NCBI GenBank assembly: GCA_032629725.1
Contig: JAFEVB010000022.1
Coordinates: forward strand, 496,001 to 560,000
Length of the DNA stretch: 64,000 bases
DNA from: Gremmenia infestans
Lineage: Eukaryota; Ascomycota; Leotiomycetes; Helotiales; Hamatocanthoscyphaceae
Direction: 5' to 3'
Below the pieces are notes generated by a model that was not told the DNA's origin, searched no databases, and saw nothing but the letters and a program-made list of their open reading frames with translations. A program made the translations under genes and the position numbers. Shown here one piece after another: positions 20,943 to 31,876 of the stretch. Position 1 is the first letter of the stretch; the number at the start of each line of letters is the position of its first letter.

Positions 20943-21710
20943 TTAGTACATTCCCCCAAACAGAATGGGGATAGATTCCACATCACCTTTACCCGACGGA
21001 CTTTTCTCGCTTTGCTCCACTACAAAATCATCCCGCCAGTCCTCGTCCTCTCGCAATATCCTATTACCACCGGCCTCCCTTTTACTAGCGTTATCCGCAC
21101 CCGTATCCTCCCACTCCCCATCTTGCACAATCAGCTTATAATTAAGCCTCAGCATATCTGGGATTGTGCGCCGGCCTATATATACATCGGCTAGCTCCCC
21201 GGTCGCAAGGGCTATGAGATATAGGAGTTCGGCCTTTTCGGGCGGGGGTACGCAGACCCAGTGGCCGATGCTTGTGATGAGGTTGCGTTCACGCTGTGGA
21301 GTCTGGGGTTAGTGAGGGATGGAGTCAGGGAGGGGGAAAGAGGGGGCGCACAGAAAGGAAAGGTAACGAACGTACGTCTGAAAGGTCGTTTCTGGGTAGG
21401 CCTGATCTGTCGTTCATAGCGAGGACCATGTGCAAGTACGCTCTCCAGCATCTCCTCAAAGGCCAGGGCGGGTAGGCTAGGAGGTTGTTTATCTCATCGG
21501 GACGGCCGCAGACGTAGCTGGATATGATGGCCTTGTTGGTAGGGTAGTGTTAGGGGTGGGAAGGAACGGGATGCGTACTGTGAACGTACGTACGTCTTTG
21601 ATATACGGGGGTATATATGCTTGGGCGCTTAGCATCGAGAGGATTCTTTTGAACGCTTTTGCCTTGTCGATTCTCTTGTCTTGGTTCTTTGGAATGGGCG
21701 TTGGCTCCAT
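20943..21710 (-). CDS. Uncharacterised three-exon fungal protein
   Basis: Three exons (21710-21594, 21531-21376, 21302-20943) code for 210 residues; both introns are GTACGT...AG, 62 and 73 nt. The first part is helical and basic (KNQDKRIDKAKAFKRILSML). A Trp/Tyr-rich stretch follows (YPPWPLRRCWRAYLHMVLAM), then a section with GHWVCVPPPEKAELLYLIAL, and an acidic, hydrophilic tail. Exon joins keep the frame and produce a plausible globular protein, which supports a real gene. I do not recognise any family. It converges with the Ish1/Msc1 gene. Confidence 0.6.
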
Positions 21711-21981
21711 TGTTTGTGTAGTTAGGCGCGCTGGTAAAGATGCACTTTGGGATGGGATGTTGGGTTTTTGGTAATACTGCTGTTTGTTTTCTCGGTGCGG
21801 ATGCAAAAGTGAAGGCAACTCGAGGTTTGAAGGGAGGTCGGTTCATGGCAACTCTGTTGCTCCTTCCCCGATTCTGTTATACAAACCACGGTTACATCGC
21901 TACCACCCACTCGCGTCAAAACAAAGTAAATAGAAATGATTGGGAAAACTTTTGATATTGCGGGTATCTAACCTCATATTC

Positions 21982-24238
21982 TCACAGCATTTCCAACAAT
22001 AGCGCAGCGCCCTTATTACCCAACTCTCTTTCCTTAACGACCTTTGTCTTCTTCGCCTTGCCAGCGTTCTTCGCCTCCATCTCAGCCGCCGCTTCCCTCT
22101 TGGATTTCTGCTCCAAGGTCTCCTCAGTAGCAGCTTTTGAAAGCTTCTTTTTACTCTTCTTCAACAGACTCAACACCTCTTCTTTTTTAGAAAAGCTACT
22201 TGATTCAACAAGTGCCAGGGGAACAAAGGAACTTGAGCCAGTAGCCCATTCAATGATGTACTCTTTGACGTTCGGGTACAGGATATCGGCAAAATCAAGG
22301 GCTGGTTCGACGGGTACAACGGTCTTGGTGCTGTAATCGAAACGTCCGCCCGCAATGAGAGACTTGAGCATCTTTCCCCCAAATGCCGTGTTAGCGAGAT
22401 GGGAAGGCGGCTGTGTATTTTCTGTCTCAGTGCCTTCCTCAAGAACCTCTGGCTGTACCCAAGTTGGATCGCCGCCCGCGGTCTGCGCAATTGCGTTTAG
22501 AGCTGCAGTCTTGTCGCCCTCAGCGCCGAATAGGACTTCCGTGACGAATTGACAGCCGAAGGATGTCGCAACTAGATCTGCTGCTGCTGCTTCGATGGCT
22601 TTCAGGAGGTAGGGTGAGAGTGCTTTGGCTAACTCGCCACGTCTGATTTCGGTGTCCTTTTTACTGGTGCTTTGGCGCACAGTGTCTATTTCTGAGAGTA
22701 TTGAGAGGTCGGAGGAAAGGCTAGCGGGGAAGAGTGCCTTGGATCTCCCTTGGAAGAGATAGAGAAGAGTGGTGCGGGCGTTGAGGTCATTGGCGGAGAA
22801 AACGATATTCTCGACTTGCTTATCGGCGTCTTTGCTTAGGAGTTCGGGGAAGATGGATTTTGCGGTCAGGACTGTGTCATCGATTACTTCGTAGGCTGTG
22901 AGGATGATGATGTGACCGTTGGGGTCGGCTGCCATCATCTGTAGCGTGTCTTTGTAGGTCTTAAGGATCTGTTTTCGGTCCTTTGCTGTTCCGTATGCCA
23001 GGGCGAGAGAAACAACTCTTGATCCTGATTTCGTGAAAGCCAAGTTCTTCATCAAATCCCCCTCTTCGTCTCCCTTGAGCAGCTCTATAAAATCGGTGAT
23101 TTCCTCGGTGCCAGATTTCGCGTTCAAGAAATACTGCAACATGGCATCGTGAAGAAGAGTAAAGCCAGTCAGTTTCTTCTGGATCAAGTGGTTGATGAGC
23201 TCGAGTAATGAGCGCATGATAGGAGCTCGTTTGCCAGAGTCTGCAGCCAGGATTTCAGAAAGTTCGCCCGTGACCTTCTCACTGGCGTCCTTCTGGAAAA
23301 GAGAAAACTCTGCTCCATACCATTCCCTCAATATTATAGCCTTTTGCTGCTTGGTAGCAACTCCTCTGTAGACATCATCGAGAATCCAAGAAGCCTCTGG
23401 GTGCTTGATAAGCCGACGAACATGTCCAAAGAACTCTGGAACAATTAGGTCTCTAATCTCATCATCTCCCTGAATCAACAATTTGCCAATCAAGAACTTG
23501 GCGTATTTGCTCTCAGCCAATTGACGATATGTTCCAGCAAGCTCTCTAGCGATCATCCTCTTTTGTTCCGGATTGGCATATTTAATAGCAGTTTGAACCA
23601 CTCTGACGCTGTCGTGCTTCAACACATAATCCTTGATCCGACCGGTGATGATGTCGAATAGTTCAGTGACTAATGTAACTCTCTCTTCCTTCGGGACGTG
23701 CGATTTGCGGCGTAATCTCTCCCAGAGCTTTTTCGTTCGGACGAGATCGTCGGCAAGTGGCTTTGCTGCTTTTCGTTCCTTCACCAATTGCTTCTGCTTC
23801 GCATGTGCTTCTTTGGACGATTGGCCTGAAATACAGTTAGCAATTGCAAACAGATTATGGAGGGGGATTCTGTGTACTATTTATAACCACGGCTTTAGCT
23901 CTTTCTGGGTGCAGTCCATCTGCGACCTTAGGAAGATCCTCCGAATCGCTGTCGTTTCCCTCTACATCTGATGTGCTATCGTCCACCTTCAACTTCTTCA
24001 CATCCAAAGCAACACCTCCATCTGCATCGGAGTCATCGGATTCGGAGTCGCTCATTTGCTTAACCTTCTGCACCTTCTTGAGAACTGGCTTTGGCTTTGT
24101 CTTATCCTTGCTCTTCGGAACCGATTTGACATCGGAACCAGTCTTCGCCTTCTTCTTTTCCTTCACATAGCCATCCTTTTCGGCACTCTTTCTCTTCGTT
24201 CCTGCCGTCGCAGGTTTTGTTGCTGTTGCGGAAGGCAT
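21982..24238 (-). CDS. PUF6: Pumilio-family RNA-binding protein Puf6
   Basis: Two exons (24238-23878 and 23825-21982) code for 734 residues; the 52-nt intron has branch TTGCTAAC. The N-terminus is Lys/Ser/Asp-rich and probably nucleolar-targeting (KRKSAEKDGYVKEKKKAK, then acidic Ser tracts). The body from about residue 140 holds degenerate Puf repeats (RIKDYVLKHDSVRVVQTAIK, SKYAKFLIGKLL, FTKSGSRVVSLALAYG). The C-terminal CPL region contains GCQFVTEVLFGA and AFGGKMLKSLIAGG. In yeast Puf6 acts in 60S ribosome assembly and in ASH1 mRNA repression. It is divergent from the Gir2 gene, with only 174 bp between start codons. Confidence 0.88.
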
Positions 24239-24412
24239 TTTTTGTGAAAATGTTGGGGGTGGTATAAAAAAAAGTTTCTCGATTTTTGTGAACTTTATCG
24301 CAGCTTTCCGAAATTTTTGCGGGCAATCAAGGACGCTAGACAAGGATTAGGCAGACCCCACGATTAACTCGAAATCTCACATTTAGAGACACTTGAAGCG
24401 CATTACGGCAAA
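24239..24412. promoter_or_regulatory. Compact shared promoter of PUF6 and GIR2
   Basis: These 174 bp separate two divergent start codons. The PUF6 side is A/T-rich. The arrangement suggests coordinated expression of two translation-related genes, but this is inference. Confidence 0.5.
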
Positions 24413-25201
24413 ATGGGAAGAGAAGATCAGATTGAGGAGCGCGAAGTCCTCGACAGTATCTTTCCCGAGGAAATTCAAGGTACGTGGGTTGTTCAAACCG
24501 CTCTCCAATAACCCCTCTTCAAGGAATGCCCCTCTCCCCACCAACGTTTGCTGATACTTTGAACAGACATATCAGAGACCGAATACCGAATATCGATCCT
24601 CCTAGACATCATAAACGACGATGGCGACGATTCCGAACCCCCCAGTATCATCCTCCAAGTCAAATACCCCACAGACTACCCCGAAGAAGCGCCCATCCTA
24701 GACATCCTAGGCCCTCCAAATGCGCCGGTGCATCCATTCTTCAGTGTAAACTTAGACAAAGAGACACTCCTCAATGGCTTATCGGAAACTATTGAGGAGA
24801 ATATGGGCATGGCTATGATCTTCACAATCGTTTCTACGCTAAAGGACAATGCTGAGCAACTGGTCGCGCAACGGCAAGCGGGCGCGAGACAGGAGCATGA
24901 GACTAAGTTATTGGCTCTTGAGGCGGAGGAGAATAAGAAATTCCATGGTACGCCGGTTACGCCCGAGACGTTTGGGCCTTGGAGGGACGAATTCAGGAGG
25001 GAAATGGAGGAGTTGAGGGCTAAAGAGGAAGATGCCGAGGAGGCGGCAGAGAAGAAGAAGAATAGGGGAAAGGATGCAGTTGTGCTATTAACAGGGAGGC
25101 AGCTTTGGGAGAGAGGTTTGGCTGGTAAGATTGAGGAGGATGAGGATGAGGAAGATGCATTGCCGGTGGATGGGGTGGAGAAATTGAAGGTTGAAGCTTG
25201 A
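24413..25201 (+). CDS. GIR2: RWD-domain protein of the Gir2/RWDD1 family
   Basis: Two exons (24413-24479 and 24567-25201) code for 233 residues. The RWD domain covers about 1-115 and starts with the usual EEREVLDSIFPEE helix. It then has beta strands ending YPTDYPEEAP (the YPxxxP hallmark) and a second helix LLNGLSETIEENMGMAMIFT. The C-terminal half is a charged helix followed by VLLTGRQLWERG, the motif that binds the DRG-type GTPase Rbg2, and an acidic tail. In yeast Gir2 links Rbg2 with Gcn1 and general amino acid control. The joint at residue 23 (EEIQ/DISE) is in frame. Confidence 0.85.
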
Positions 25202-25550
25202 GGAAGGAAAATTTATGGCGTCCATATATTTGTGGACAGGAAAATGGAGGAGTTGCATTGCTGGCGTTGGAATCTTAGAGAACTGGAAGCTTTGAGCTAT
25301 GCCCATATACGTATGGTTCGTACTTGAAGACAGAAATCCGATATACCATGACTTATGCTAAGATTTGATATACGTTTGAAGCTAAAAGAAATCCACAAAG
25401 ACGCAACATGTTTAGGTTGCTGTTTTATTGCTAGCATGTACACACACCTGCCGACTGTAGGGGAGCAATTGGAGAACTCTCAATAATTAAGCCAGTCAGT
25501 ATGCAGTTCTAAAGTACTGGCTATATTGGCACGTGAAATGCTGTTTGTAT
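25202..25550. other. Short convergent intergenic region
   Basis: The 3' flanks of two convergent genes (Gir2 and Acl4) meet here. No feature is recognised. Confidence 0.5.
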
Positions 25551-26738
25551 CTATACTTCAGCCATTTCCTCATCACTCGCATCGCCCTCATCCTCATCCT
25601 CCCATTCCTCTTCTTCCTCATTGACAGATTCTCCACCCAGCTCAGCGTTTAAGCTAGCTAAAAGCTCTTTGGCATGCTCCCCTAATCGTTCATCCTCATA
25701 ATCCTGCTGATCAAAGAGTCGAAGACTGTGAGTAAGCCACTGTCTACTCGATATCCAAGATACCTTCCAATTTTCTCCGTCGCCATCACCATTTTCAACC
25801 TTCGCTTCGCCGTTCTTCTGCTTTTCTCCCATAATGTAAAGACCCCATCCACCCAGATACCATACTTCAACACTGCTATCATCCTCACCTACTAAACGCT
25901 CCAAAACCTCAATAGCTTCGACGTCCATATCGGCCTCCATCAGTAGTCTGGCCAAGCTGACCCGGGTTGGAAAGTCAGGAACAAGGGTATTTTCAGGAGG
26001 TAAGTCTTTCCATAAATCCAGACTCCTCTTCAACGCCGCCCTCGCATCCTCAATTCTCGACTGCGATATCCTAACATTGGCCAACGTTTGCCACGGCTCC
26101 GCAAACCCCGGCGCAACCATTGTAGCCTCCGTAACAAGCGCCTCGCACTTCTGCTCCGCATTCTCCTCCCACGACAAATCCGTCATATAAACCTCGACAA
26201 CGCCACATAGCGCCACGGAAAGTTTCCTCCTCTTCTCCTCCAACATTGCTTCAGCCACCGCATCCAACTTCTTCCGCTCAAGAAGCGCTTGAATGTATAT
26301 CCTCAAGCTCAGCGCCCCCTTCTCAAACCAATCCACACTATCCTGCCCCCCTTCCTCACTTAGTTGCGCCAACCATAAAAACTTATCCGCTCCACCTCCA
26401 ACATCTTCTCCAAGTGCACCATCCTCATCAATAGCTGCTGCTTGCAAGAAGTATTGGCGCGCAGACTCAATATCTCCTAATTCGACATGTATTTCGCCCA
26501 GTAAATTCAGAGCTGGTAGAGCTTCTTCTGAGTCAATGTCAATCAGACCCAGAGCTCGTTTCGCTGGTGTGACGGCGCCCGCAATATCGCCTTGTTGCAG
26601 CGCAGAGGTTGCTTGTGAGAGGAGGATGGAGGGGGACGTGGGTGGTGATGACATTTTAGAGGGGCTTGCTGCGACGCGATTGAGAGCTGATTTGTCGCGC
26701 TTCTTGATTTTCTTGTTACTGGGTTTTGTTTTCGCCAT
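25551..26738 (-). CDS. ACL4: TPR protein, assembly chaperone of ribosomal protein L4 (Acl4-like)
   Basis: This intronless gene codes for 395 residues from the ATG at 26738; an upstream extension of the frame is ignored because the AKTKPSNKKIKKRDKS start is typical. After a basic nuclear-type N-terminus come TPR-like helices (ALPALNLLGEIHVELGDIES, and FAEPWQTLANVRISQSRIED). A helical solenoid follows, and the C-terminal tail is strongly acidic (EEEEEWEDEDEGDASDEE). Basic start, TPR body and acidic tail match yeast Acl4, which captures nascent Rpl4 and carries it to the nucleus. It could also be another TPR protein, as the family is recognised by overall layout. Confidence 0.68.
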   Translation of the reverse strand: MAKTKPSNKKIKKRDKSALNRVAASPSKMSSPPTSPSILLSQATSALQQGDIAGAVTPAKRALGLIDIDSEEALPALNLLGEIHVELGDIESARQYFLQAAAIDEDGALGEDVGGGADKFLWLAQLSEEGGQDSVDWFEKGALSLRIYIQALLERKKLDAVAEAMLEEKRRKLSVALCGVVEVYMTDLSWEENAEQKCEALVTEATMVAPGFAEPWQTLANVRISQSRIEDARAALKRSLDLWKDLPPENTLVPDFPTRVSLARLLMEADMDVEAIEVLERLVGEDDSSVEVWYLGGWGLYIMGEKQKNGEAKVENGDGDGENWKVSWISSRQWLTHSLRLFDQQDYEDERLGEHAKELLASLNAELGGESVNEEEEEWEDEDEGDASDEEMAEV

Positions 26739-27272
26739 TATGAGGGTTTGGGGGGTTTGGTTTCGAGACACAAAAGTTGGTGATTTCAAGTTGAGGTTTG
26801 GCAATAATAAATTTCCTGCGATAAGATTAGCCGATGACGCTAAGCCTCGATGTAACTGTACCCCTCTTCGTAGTGGGGGTTATAATTAGGGGCAAGAGGG
26901 GAGGGGGACCTTATTGCATGGATACTGCATTAATAGGGGTTTATATTTTGGCGAGCTGATTGATGTTCTATTTATCAATCAATAATTAGATGATCGAGTT
27001 CTCTGAAAGCAAATCTCGAGAGGTTCAGATGAACAAGTTGAATAAGTGGGTCTTGATGTTTGCTTGTGGATGAAGGATTGTTAGAGCTGGATGATAAAGG
27101 CAAAAGCCAGCGAACGTATTTAGATTATCATTAGTTTGGAACTCATTTACATCGGGTTCATAAACCTCATAAAGCAACCGGTCTTAGCGATAGTACAGTA
27201 TCCATATACCAGATCAACCGTCTAACGCCCCCAAATCGAAAAGTGAGAAATGCAATCGTGAATCAAGTTCTC
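26739..27272. other. Intergenic, 534 bp
   Basis: This is the upstream region of the Acl4-like gene and the downstream region of the next leftward gene. No supported feature is present. Confidence 0.45.
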
Positions 27273-28135
27273 TCAACGAACCTCCTGGATTTCTTTGGCA
27301 GATCCGGCCGTACCAGGCCTTTGCATGCTCCCTAATTCTTCTCCTACCCCACTTTGACCCCTCTTTCGGCCTGTGATATGAAACCTCGATCCAGACTGTG
27401 AGTCCGAGTCACCGAACTTCGAAAAGAATCCCTTCTTCTTTATCTGCTGCTTCGCTTCATCATTCAGCCCAACATCTTCAAATCCCTCCTCAGCTGTAGG
27501 AGGCTGTCGCTCGAATCGCCGCTCGTTCATGGCCGATCGAGGGAGTCTGGAAATTCTTGCTGAATCAAGACTTTGGCGTCCAATGTCGCCAGGGAGTACT
27601 GGAGACCTGGCAGATATATCCTAGAAATAATAATTAGATATAAATAAATAATCATTCTGGGATGCGCAGAACCTACAAAAGACCTTCTATACGAATCAAA
27701 TGATTCCCGAGATATCGGAAAGTGCTCATATTCCGACTCGCTGTTATTCACCGAGGTACTCGAAGGGTTCGAACGTCGAGGCCATAACCCTTTCTTCTCA
27801 GGCGGCGAAGGCTTCGAAAAGTTAGCATGTACCTCCTAGTTGACTGTTCTGTAGACTCGCTGGAAGATAAACTCCACTGTCGTTGACAACTATTTAGAAA
27901 ATTAGCCAAATTCCAGAAATTATCCATCCGGTGCCTATCGGAATGGTCGCATACCGCTCATTTTGTACTCCGGAGGTTGCTCTTGACTCATCCTGCTACT
28001 AATGCTCATCGATGAGGCCTTTGATCCCATAGTATCGACCTTTTCGAACTTGGGTCGTGTGGCATGCTCCTCTTCATGTGTCTGCAGACTTGTCTGCACA
28101 TCCTGGCGCTTTGCGAATGGGTTGCGAATTGGCAT
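27273..28135 (-). CDS. Uncharacterised conserved fungal protein with a GC-AG intron
   Basis: Four exons (28135-27955, 27889-27861, 27811-27677, 27620-27273) code for 230 residues. Intron 2 (27860-27812) starts with GC rather than GT (GCGAGT...GAAG, branch GCTAAC). Only this splicing keeps the frame and gives the natural join VVNDSGVYLP/PSPPEKKG. The protein is hydrophilic, with conserved-looking blocks: NPFAKRQD at the start, PKFEKVDTMGSKASS, SARSPVLPGDIGRQSLDS, and a basic GRKRGQSG near the end. These recall a Pezizomycotina-wide family of unknown function. Exon 2 is only 29 nt. Confidence 0.7.
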
Positions 28136-29805
28136 CGTGAAGGTGGGGTGATGGGATAGACTTCGTCTTGAAAAGCGTAAAGTGCTGATAGAATCAAAAC
28201 TGCTCTGATACCGTACGGAGGTAGTAAGCTGCTTGATGCGCCCTTGCTGCAGGTTTAGAGAGACGTTCGATTACAGTGCCACTCCACTACCGTCTTGCGG
28301 CCCGTCGATCTTGACCCTCGGTCTCGGTGCTTGTCAAGTCTCCTATGGATAAATTGACCGGGTCGGATATTCTCCGAGATCACTTGACCTCCATCAAAGA
28401 AATTGAGAATGAATTAATTGGACTGATACCATGCTAGAGTACTGTATGTGGCTACTGTACAGGAATAAGAGGACCACTTCGTTGTCAAAGCATGGGCCAC
28501 TCCTTCAAAGAGCATGCGTGACGTCTGAAAACATCCGGGAGGCTTTCTTTGTTCCGAAGGCAGGTTCGGAGTTTCACAGCCTCAAGCTCGACGCGTCGAT
28601 GCATACCTACATACAGCCAATCTTTACGAAATATTCAACCCAGCCGAGCCCGGGACAAGACAGGGATGTGATCTTTGATGTTGTGCGGAGTACTTGTAGC
28701 TAAAAATGTATTATTTTGGTGCTATCAAGCGCTGTTGTCTAGCTTTTAAGAGTGCTGTAAGTTTGCCGTTCTGAGAATGCCTCTACCCAGGTACCTATGC
28801 TGCATCAACCATCTGAATACAGACCCGAAATCTGATCATTACAATCGATACTGCTCGTCAACGTTACGGCCTCCACTGTGCTAGCTTCCAATGTACTGCA
28901 TAGGTAGTGAGCAAACAGGTTGGTTTGTTCTTACAAGTCCCATGGCGAGGGAAAGAACTTCAACTTCTGCGTCCAGGGCAACAATTGAGACAACGATCTA
29001 ATGCTGACCCTTTTATTGAGGGTAACATACAAACAAATACAAAAAGGGTGGGCTGTTTTTGTGATGTTTTAGGTATACCGAAATACCTCTCTTTTCTAAA
29101 CCGGCAAGTCTTGAGTCTTGACCACCACCCCTAAGTTCTAAAGTATTCCAAAAACGGTTTTTAGAGCCACACATTTCTCTTGGTTCGTTGTTGCTATCGT
29201 TATAATTGATTGGCCTGCAATCATTGAATATTTGATTGAACCAGTGATCTTCTGTCATACTATAGATTCATTCTGGTGTTTGAGCTTCGATATTGAGTGA
29301 ATGCTTTATTAGTAGCACAGCCTGCAGCTATCCGAACAAGCAAGACCAACCCAATAACTTTAAATTTGATCATGTTGTCTCTTCGAGTTACACGTCAGAG
29401 ATCCCCATCTTTGAACTTATTCTATCCTGTTGTCTATCCGTTTTGCAAGCCAACAGAGCACTTTCTACCCAAACACAAACTTTTCCTACGTATACCGCCC
29501 CGAATCTTTGCTCGGAAGTTGATAAGAAAGGGCAGAATTTACAAACTGTCAAGCCTATCAACTGCGGTGTGCGCCTTCCCAAATAGAGGCCGCTCTGCCA
29601 GTTCTGGCCATTGCGCAATTTCAGCAAACCCCAAAATTCTACAACTCCACCTCCTTGTTGACAGCTGTAAGGGGTTTACAACCTCCCTAGTACTGTCGAG
29701 CCAGATAGCAATAGTCACGGATCTTCGTACTGTCTTCTGCGCCTTCATCGCCCTCGAGCGGTCTTTCAGCAGCAGGATTTGCATACATAAGCACCCAGAG
29801 TTAGC
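28136..29805. other. Intergenic, 1.7 kb, nothing recognised
   Basis: This stretch lies between two divergent genes. Short open frames (60-183 codons) overlap each other on both strands without domains or convincing starts. Confidence 0.5.
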
Positions 29806-31160
29806 ATGTCAGCATTCTATCTCTCGTGGCAGTTGTGGGAGAAGATGACCTTTGTGAGCAGATGCTCCAGTCTGCGGCAGTACACCCCGCTGATACTTTG
29901 CAGGTCTTAGGTCTTGCAATACTCACAGTCTTTTGTATCGGATGGGGCAAGGTGTTGTGGAGAAACAGGCTTGTGCAGAGGCAAGAGATTTTGGATGAGG
30001 AAAGGAGGATACGGATTCACGAATTGAGAACAAGCGGGCAACTCATTGAACTTCAGGGAGGCCACGATGTTCCTTTCGGAATCAAAGCGATCGAAAGTGG
30101 GATCGAGGTTGAGGGTATCTGGATTCCATCCAGAAAAAACAGCCCCGTCCGAAGCGAGCTCAAACTCGGCCACGTACATGGGGAGTCGGATACACTTGCT
30201 GCTTTGGATATGAAAACCAGCGGACAGGCATCCGCTGAAGCTTTTTCGACCCTAACAAGACCAACTCCCAGAGGCCGATCATCACTGGGGACAATGAGCA
30301 CTGCAACGGTACCCCCCGAACGATCTCCTGTCTCCGGAGACATCACTGCTTCCGAGCGATCCGAATTCGACAGGAACAAAGCGCCTTATAAGCCTCGGAA
30401 ATCTTCACATCTTCGTTATGGTAGTTATGGAGAGACTCGGTTTGACGTAGCGACACTTAGCCAACTCGAAGGACATCATTCTGTAGAGAACATACCACAT
30501 TCCCATAGATCACGGGCTTCTCGCCAGCTTGAACCTGAGGCAGATTCCTCGGCGGCAGACAATGAGCATTCCTCAGGAGTATCATCTGACTCAGAAGCTA
30601 CGCTTTCCTGGGAGCTATTATCGCAGGAAGATCGAAAGCGTCAATCTGTGCCCGAACAACAATCGACTCAGACTATTGATACATCCGCCCCAGCAGACCT
30701 ACCTTCAAATAAAACGGTACGATCCTCAGTTCCCATTCCGTGTTCGAAAGCAGATTACTTTTCGATTCCCCAATGTTCCCCAGATTACGAACCAATGAAA
30801 CCACTTGCGACCCCACAGCAGGCTGCAACGGAACGTTCGCCATTCATGCCTTCTACCATGCCTGGCACTTGGCCTTCAGCTCGACTAGAAGGCGATTCGC
30901 AGCTCCTTCGCCAGTCTCAGAATATACCCCTTTCGCCATTGGTTCCTGGAGAGCTCCATATGAATAAAACACTACGGAAAGTGAACTCTGGGTTCCAAGT
31001 CCTACCTGCTGGCACATTCGGAACCCATGACCCAACTATAGACGAGCGGAGTAACTTGTATGATATCGGAGGAGACAAAAAGCGACAATCCAAACTTCAG
31101 AAGAAGCCGCCACCCTGGATAATATCGGGAAGACTATCAAGCACTTCAGAACGACCTTAG
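29806..31160 (+). CDS. Single-pass membrane protein with long disordered tail, unknown function
   Basis: Two exons (29806-29853 and 29904-31160) code for 434 residues. The first exon encodes MSAFYLSWQLWEKMTF and joins in frame to VLGLAILTVFCIGWGKVLW, giving one transmembrane helix at about 17-35. The intron is GTGAGC...TGCAG with branch CTGATAC. A conserved-looking juxtamembrane part follows (RNRLVQRQEILDEERRIRI, VPFGIKAIESGIEVEGIWIP). A Ser/Pro-rich disordered tail of about 330 residues completes it. Reading straight from an in-frame GTG or the ATG at 29862 is possible, but the spliced start gives the better-formed N-terminus. I know of no function. Confidence 0.65.
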
Positions 31161-31876
31161 AGCGTCTTGACGAGAAGATTTTTCTAAATGGAAGCATTGG
31201 AAACTCCGACTTCACAATAACATTACATAACAGACCGCAAAGGCACTTCCTCTTCCAGAATATTTCCTGAATATTTGGGATTAGCTGCTTGCAATGGTGG
31301 CGATAGGGTTTGATTTGGGTTTTGATATTGGAAATAGAGAACACTTGCATTCTATACCGAAATAGGCTATGTTAGGTTTGAAAGGGTCTAGGAGACAAAA
31401 GACATGCTTATTTGAAAATGCAATCGATGTAGCCTGAAGACATGCATATGTTAAGCTGTTACATGTTGGTAGTCTGCGTATACCTAGAAGATCTAGATCG
31501 TAGAAAGTCCCCAATAGTACCCTCCCCAGTACTGTAACGCATCTCGTACATCCATTGTCTAAATGATCCAGCTAGACAAAATGACTTTAATATTGAGTGT
31601 CAATCTCGATGGATTCGGTGTCAATTTGAATTCAGCAAACCTGAAAGCTTGAACTCAATGACACACTAATTATAGGGCCCTTTGAAAATCCCAAAGAATT
31701 ATTTCCTTATTTGTATTAGGAAAAGTATACTTATCACGTGAAAACGCGCATCTAGGTTCCGCGTCGCGCGTAAACAACTTGGATCTAAACAAATCCGCCA
31801 GTCCAGTCCGCAACACCAAACCTTTCTGTCACGATACGCCCCCAACGCTTGCGGTGAAAGAACGCGTATTGTCAAG
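31161..31876. other. Intergenic, 716 bp, upstream of RAD51
   Basis: This is the 3' flank of the membrane protein gene and the RAD51 promoter. It has GCGCGTCGCG-like C/G-rich sequence near 31745-31775 within otherwise A/T-rich DNA. No gene is supported. Confidence 0.45.

Noticed and set aside
29297..29848. A 183-codon frame just before the membrane protein gene
   Set aside because: It overlaps another long frame in a different phase and looks non-coding; the ATG at 29806 plus intron gives a far better gene start.
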